A stretch of DNA of 8,556 bases from Synechococcales cyanobacterium 340R_concoct_173_sub (GTDB lineage Bacteria > Cyanobacteriota > Cyanobacteriia > Leptolyngbyales > Leptolyngbyaceae), in the NCBI GenBank assembly GCA_025354065.1, contig JANXNM010000253.1:1-8556 (forward strand), in the 5' to 3' direction. Below are positions 6,454 through 8,556 of this stretch, piece after piece. Every line of letters begins with the position of its first letter. The stretch's first letter is position 1. The notes beneath the pieces were generated by a model that was not told where the DNA came from, ran no database searches, and saw only the letters and a list, made by a program, of their open reading frames with translations. The position numbers and the translations under genes are program-made.

Positions 6454-7185
6454 CTATTCAATTTCGTTCGGATCTAGGATCCGTTGAAACAAATATCCGG
6501 TACCTCTGGCCGTCAAAATCAATTCTGGATTACTTGGATCATCTTCGAGCTTTGCCCGCAACCGAGAAATATGAACATCTACAACGCGGGTATCCACATG
6601 GCGCTCAGGGGTGTAGCCCCACACTTCTTGCAGAATCTCAGCGCGGGAGAACGGCTCACCCGATCGGCTTACCACAAGCTCTAATAAGCTAAATTCCATC
6701 CCCGTCAACCGAATCCGCTCATCACCTTTGTAAACTTGACGCTTATTGGTATCGATGCGAATTGTATTGACTTGAATCACGCCAGAACTGGGAATTCCCG
6801 TCGTCGAAACTTTATCCACTCGGCGCAATACCGATCGAATCCGGGCTTCTAATTCTTTAGGCGAGAACGGCTTGACGACATAATCATCGGCACCCAATTC
6901 AAGGCCCGTAATCCGATCAGCCACATCCCCCAGCGCCGTCAGCATAATAATCGGCACATCGGATTCTTTACGAAGTTCCTGACATACGCCATAGCCGTCC
7001 AGCTTCGGCATCATCACGTCCAAAACCACTAAATCCGGCTCAGCCGTTCGGAAGATTTCGAGGGCTTCTTCACCGTCTGCTGCTGTCACTACCTCGTAGC
7101 CGATCATGGATAATCGGGTTTCTAAAATACGTCGGATGCTGGCTTCATCATCAACGACGAGGATTTTTTCCTTATGAATTTCCAA
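6454..7185 (-). CDS. rpaB: Response regulator RpaB (Ycf27), OmpR/PhoB family
   Basis: RpaB is the conserved cyanobacterial DNA-binding response regulator that works with histidine kinase NblS in high-light and redox control of photosynthesis genes, binding HLR1 direct repeats. The receiver domain (about 6-122) has Asp12 and Asp13, phosphoacceptor Asp56 in LVVLDVMMPK, Thr83 and Lys105. The winged-helix domain (about 138-236) contains RLTGMEFSLLEL and HVDTRVVDVHISRLRAKL. It matches the Synechocystis protein as I recall it nearly throughout, with a variable linker near 125-140. Cys68 is the only cysteine. The start is a TTG read from 7185 downward, giving MEIHKEK, which aligns with the family's MENHKEK start. 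A GGGAG ribosome binding site lies 11 bases upstream (7197-7201), and the next in-frame ATG, codon 27, would cut the receiver domain. Confidence 0.97.
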   Translation of the reverse strand: MEIHKEKILVVDDEASIRRILETRLSMIGYEVVTAADGEEALEIFRTAEPDLVVLDVMMPKLDGYGVCQELRKESDVPIIMLTALGDVADRITGLELGADDYVVKPFSPKELEARIRSVLRRVDKVSTTGIPSSGVIQVNTIRIDTNKRQVYKGDERIRLTGMEFSLLELVVSRSGEPFSRAEILQEVWGYTPERHVDTRVVDVHISRLRAKLEDDPSNPELILTARGTGYLFQRILDPNEIE

Positions 7186-7414
7186 CTTGGATATCGCTCC
7201 CTTGAACCTTGGCTAAGTCCGAAATCAGCAGAACTGTCGTAACTCAGTTAATTTTGGTGTCTTATAATTCATAATGATATGCCAAGTTGCATATTTCGTA
7301 ACTTCAAATCCAGTCTGATTCTAAGCTTCAGCCTTCTTTAAGATTTCTCATGTTGAAAATCTAAGGCAGACATGATTTCGCAATGTTCCATCATCAATTT
7401 GTCAAGTTTTAAGA
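7186..7414. promoter_or_regulatory. Divergent spacer between rpaB and radA with dyads and repeats
   Basis: Both genes must be transcribed from this 229-bp AT-rich gap. TATAAT at 7263-7268 on the plus strand overlaps TATAAG on the minus strand (7261-7266); neither has a convincing -35 box at 17 bases. Three possible operator features are seen: the palindrome TAACT-C-AGTTA (7240-7250), the inverted repeat ATATGC-6-GCATAT (7277-7294), and the direct repeat TCGTAACT at 7237-7244 and 7296-7303. No small gene is apparent. No strong ribosome binding site precedes radA. Confidence 0.4.
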
Positions 7415-8556
7415 ATGGCTAAAAGTCGATCGCGGTGGGTATGTAATGACTGTGGGTCTGAGTTTCCGCAGTTCTTCGGACGTTGTCCGTCTTGCAATAC
7501 CTGGAACTCCCTCGAAGAGCAAGCCCCAATTCCGACCGCCGGAGCCAATCGTCTCAGTCAAAATCCGCTGATGAAAATGACGAGAACCCGCGCCGGAGAC
7601 ACCAGTGAAGCACGTCCGATGGCTTCATTAAAATTAGATCAAATCGAAGATACGGTCTTCTCGCGAATTGCATCGGGCTATGTGGAACTCGATCGGGTAT
7701 TGGGCGGCGGGATTGTCCCCGGATCCTTGGTGCTAATCGGCGGAGATCCCGGCATTGGCAAATCAACCTTATTGCTCCAAACCGCCAACCGTCTTTCCCT
7801 CGAACATCGCACCCTCTACGTCTGCGCCGAAGAATCTGGGCAACAGGTAAAACTGCGGGCACAACGGCTCGGCATTGGCAAAACCCGCACTTCTGATGAT
7901 CACGATGATGAGGATGCGATCGAGGATTTGGAGACTGCCGACGAACTAATTGAAGTCCTAGAAGACGCAGCAACTCCCACTACTCGCAGCACCCGCAGCA
8001 AAGCCAAAAAAACGGTGCCCTCCAAATCTGCTGAACCCGCCATCCTTCCCCTCGCGTCTCAGAACCTCTATCTCCTGCCTGAGATTGACCTCGACACTAT
8101 TCTGACTGAACTCGAAACCCTGCGTCCTCGTGTTGCGGTGATTGATAGCATTCAAGCGCTTTACTACGCGGCCCTCACTTCGGCTCCGGGTTCGGTGGCA
8201 CAAGTAAGGGAATGCACGTCAATGCTAATGCGTTTGGCACGGCAATTGAATATCACATTGTTTATTGTGGGCCATGTGACCAAAGAAGGGGCGATCGCAG
8301 GTCCAAAGGTTTTGGAACATTTAGTGGATACTGTTTTGTATTTCGAGGGCGATCGATTTGCGAGTCATCGGCTATTGAGATCGACGAAAAACCGATTTGG
8401 GGCAACTCATGAAGTCGGTGTATTTGAAATGGTGGATCAAGGATTAGAAGAGATTCTAAATCCATCCGCATTGTTTCTCGGCAATCGCGAAGAACCCTCT
8501 TCTGGAACCGCCACTATTGTTGCTTGTGAGGGAACTCGCCCTATTGTGGTTGAACT
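7415..8556 (+). CDS. radA: DNA repair protein RadA (Sms), 3' end outside window
   Basis: RadA is a hexameric ATPase that helps RecA-dependent recombination by driving branch migration. Three parts are visible in 380 codons. A C4 zinc finger has Cys10, Cys13, Cys24 and Cys27. The RecA-like ATPase has Walker A GGDPGIGKST at 109-118, AEESGQQVKLRAQRL at 138-152, Walker B VAVIDSIQ at 240-247, and the RadA-specific KNRFG at 325-329. The beginning of the Lon protease-like domain follows from about residue 356 (LGNREEPSSGTATI). The frame is still open at the window end. Between RLGI and NLYLLPE (about 155-216) there is an acidic then Thr/Ser/Lys-rich insertion absent from E. coli RadA. ATG 7415 gives the standard MAKSRSRWVCNDCG start. 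The gene is divergent from rpaB. Confidence 0.97.
   Translation, partial: MAKSRSRWVCNDCGSEFPQFFGRCPSCNTWNSLEEQAPIPTAGANRLSQNPLMKMTRTRAGDTSEARPMASLKLDQIEDTVFSRIASGYVELDRVLGGGIVPGSLVLIGGDPGIGKSTLLLQTANRLSLEHRTLYVCAEESGQQVKLRAQRLGIGKTRTSDDHDDEDAIEDLETADELIEVLEDAATPTTRSTRSKAKKTVPSKSAEPAILPLASQNLYLLPEIDLDTILTELETLRPRVAVIDSIQALYYAALTSAPGSVAQVRECTSMLMRLARQLNITLFIVGHVTKEGAIAGPKVLEHLVDTVLYFEGDRFASHRLLRSTKNRFGATHEVGVFEMVDQGLEEILNPSALFLGNREEPSSGTATIVACEGTRPIVVE
7877..8062 (+). other. Charged low-complexity insertion within RadA ATPase core
   Basis: Residues 155-216 of RadA form a segment that is acidic first (DDHDDEDAIEDLETADELIE, 161-180) and then rich in Thr, Ser and Lys, with TRSTRSKAKK at 190-199. 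It lies where E. coli RadA goes almost directly from the RLGL motif to the next beta strand. It is in frame with no stop, and flanking motifs are intact, so it is part of a working gene. It is likely a disordered surface loop; whether all cyanobacterial RadA proteins carry it cannot be judged here. Confidence 0.6.

Noticed and set aside
7554..8203. Two minus-strand open frames opposite radA, rich in Arg, Pro and His
   Set aside because: The plus-strand frame encodes clear RadA motifs across the same bases; the antisense proteins have skewed composition typical of shadow frames.
1..8556. CRISPR array, tRNA or rRNA genes, complete insertion sequence, toxin-antitoxin or defence cluster
   Set aside because: No regularly spaced repeats, tRNA-like cloverleaf, transposase motifs or known defence proteins were seen; all long frames belong to ordinary families.

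Overview
The window is chromosomal DNA of a cyanobacterium. The evidence is the highly iterated palindrome GCGATCGC (four exact copies seen, plus dozens of CGATCG cores), an RpaB (Ycf27) response regulator that matches the cyanobacterial orthologue almost residue for residue, an XisI-family protein, and an Hho/Deg-type protease of the cyanobacterial kind. I cannot name the genus; base composition is moderate. Almost every gene has a recognisable family, so this is mainly a housekeeping and regulatory stretch. I see no defence island, CRISPR array, tRNA, rRNA or complete insertion sequence.

Layout. The 3' end of an ABC-2 type transporter permease (1-501, +) is followed after about 40 bases by a TauE/SafE (TSUP) permease (544-1434, +). 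The TSUP gene carries a 114-bp inverted-repeat insertion in frame, in the loop between its two halves. Its 3' end overlaps tail to tail with def, peptide deformylase (1381-1980, -). A 191-bp divergent spacer leads to a pirin-type bicupin (2172-2882, +) with a hairpin behind it, then a stand-alone XisI-family gene (3038-3388, +). A secreted or membrane-anchored trypsin/PDZ protease (3465-4703, -) faces XisI and has a terminator of its own.

A 516-bp divergent spacer (4704-5219) separates the protease from a class I DAHP synthase (5220-6278, +), the first enzyme of aromatic amino-acid synthesis. This spacer holds the least explained signals: a phased direct repeat abutting a TTGACA box, followed about 50 bases later by a two-part hairpin with a T-rich tail and no recognisable gene in front of it. 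This could be a small RNA or an attenuated leader. Next comes rpaB (6454-7185, -, TTG start), which faces the DAHP synthase and ends at a well-formed terminator. Divergent to it is radA (7415 to the window end, +), cut off at the start of its Lon-like domain and carrying a charged insertion in the ATPase core.

The genes do not form one pathway. They are mostly single-gene units with their own promoters and terminators: membrane transport, N-terminal protein maturation, periplasmic protein quality control, shikimate entry, light and redox stress regulation, and recombination repair. The best leads are the in-frame repeat in the TSUP gene, the orphan hairpin upstream of the DAHP synthase, the RadA insertion, and the regulatory repeats in the two divergent spacers.
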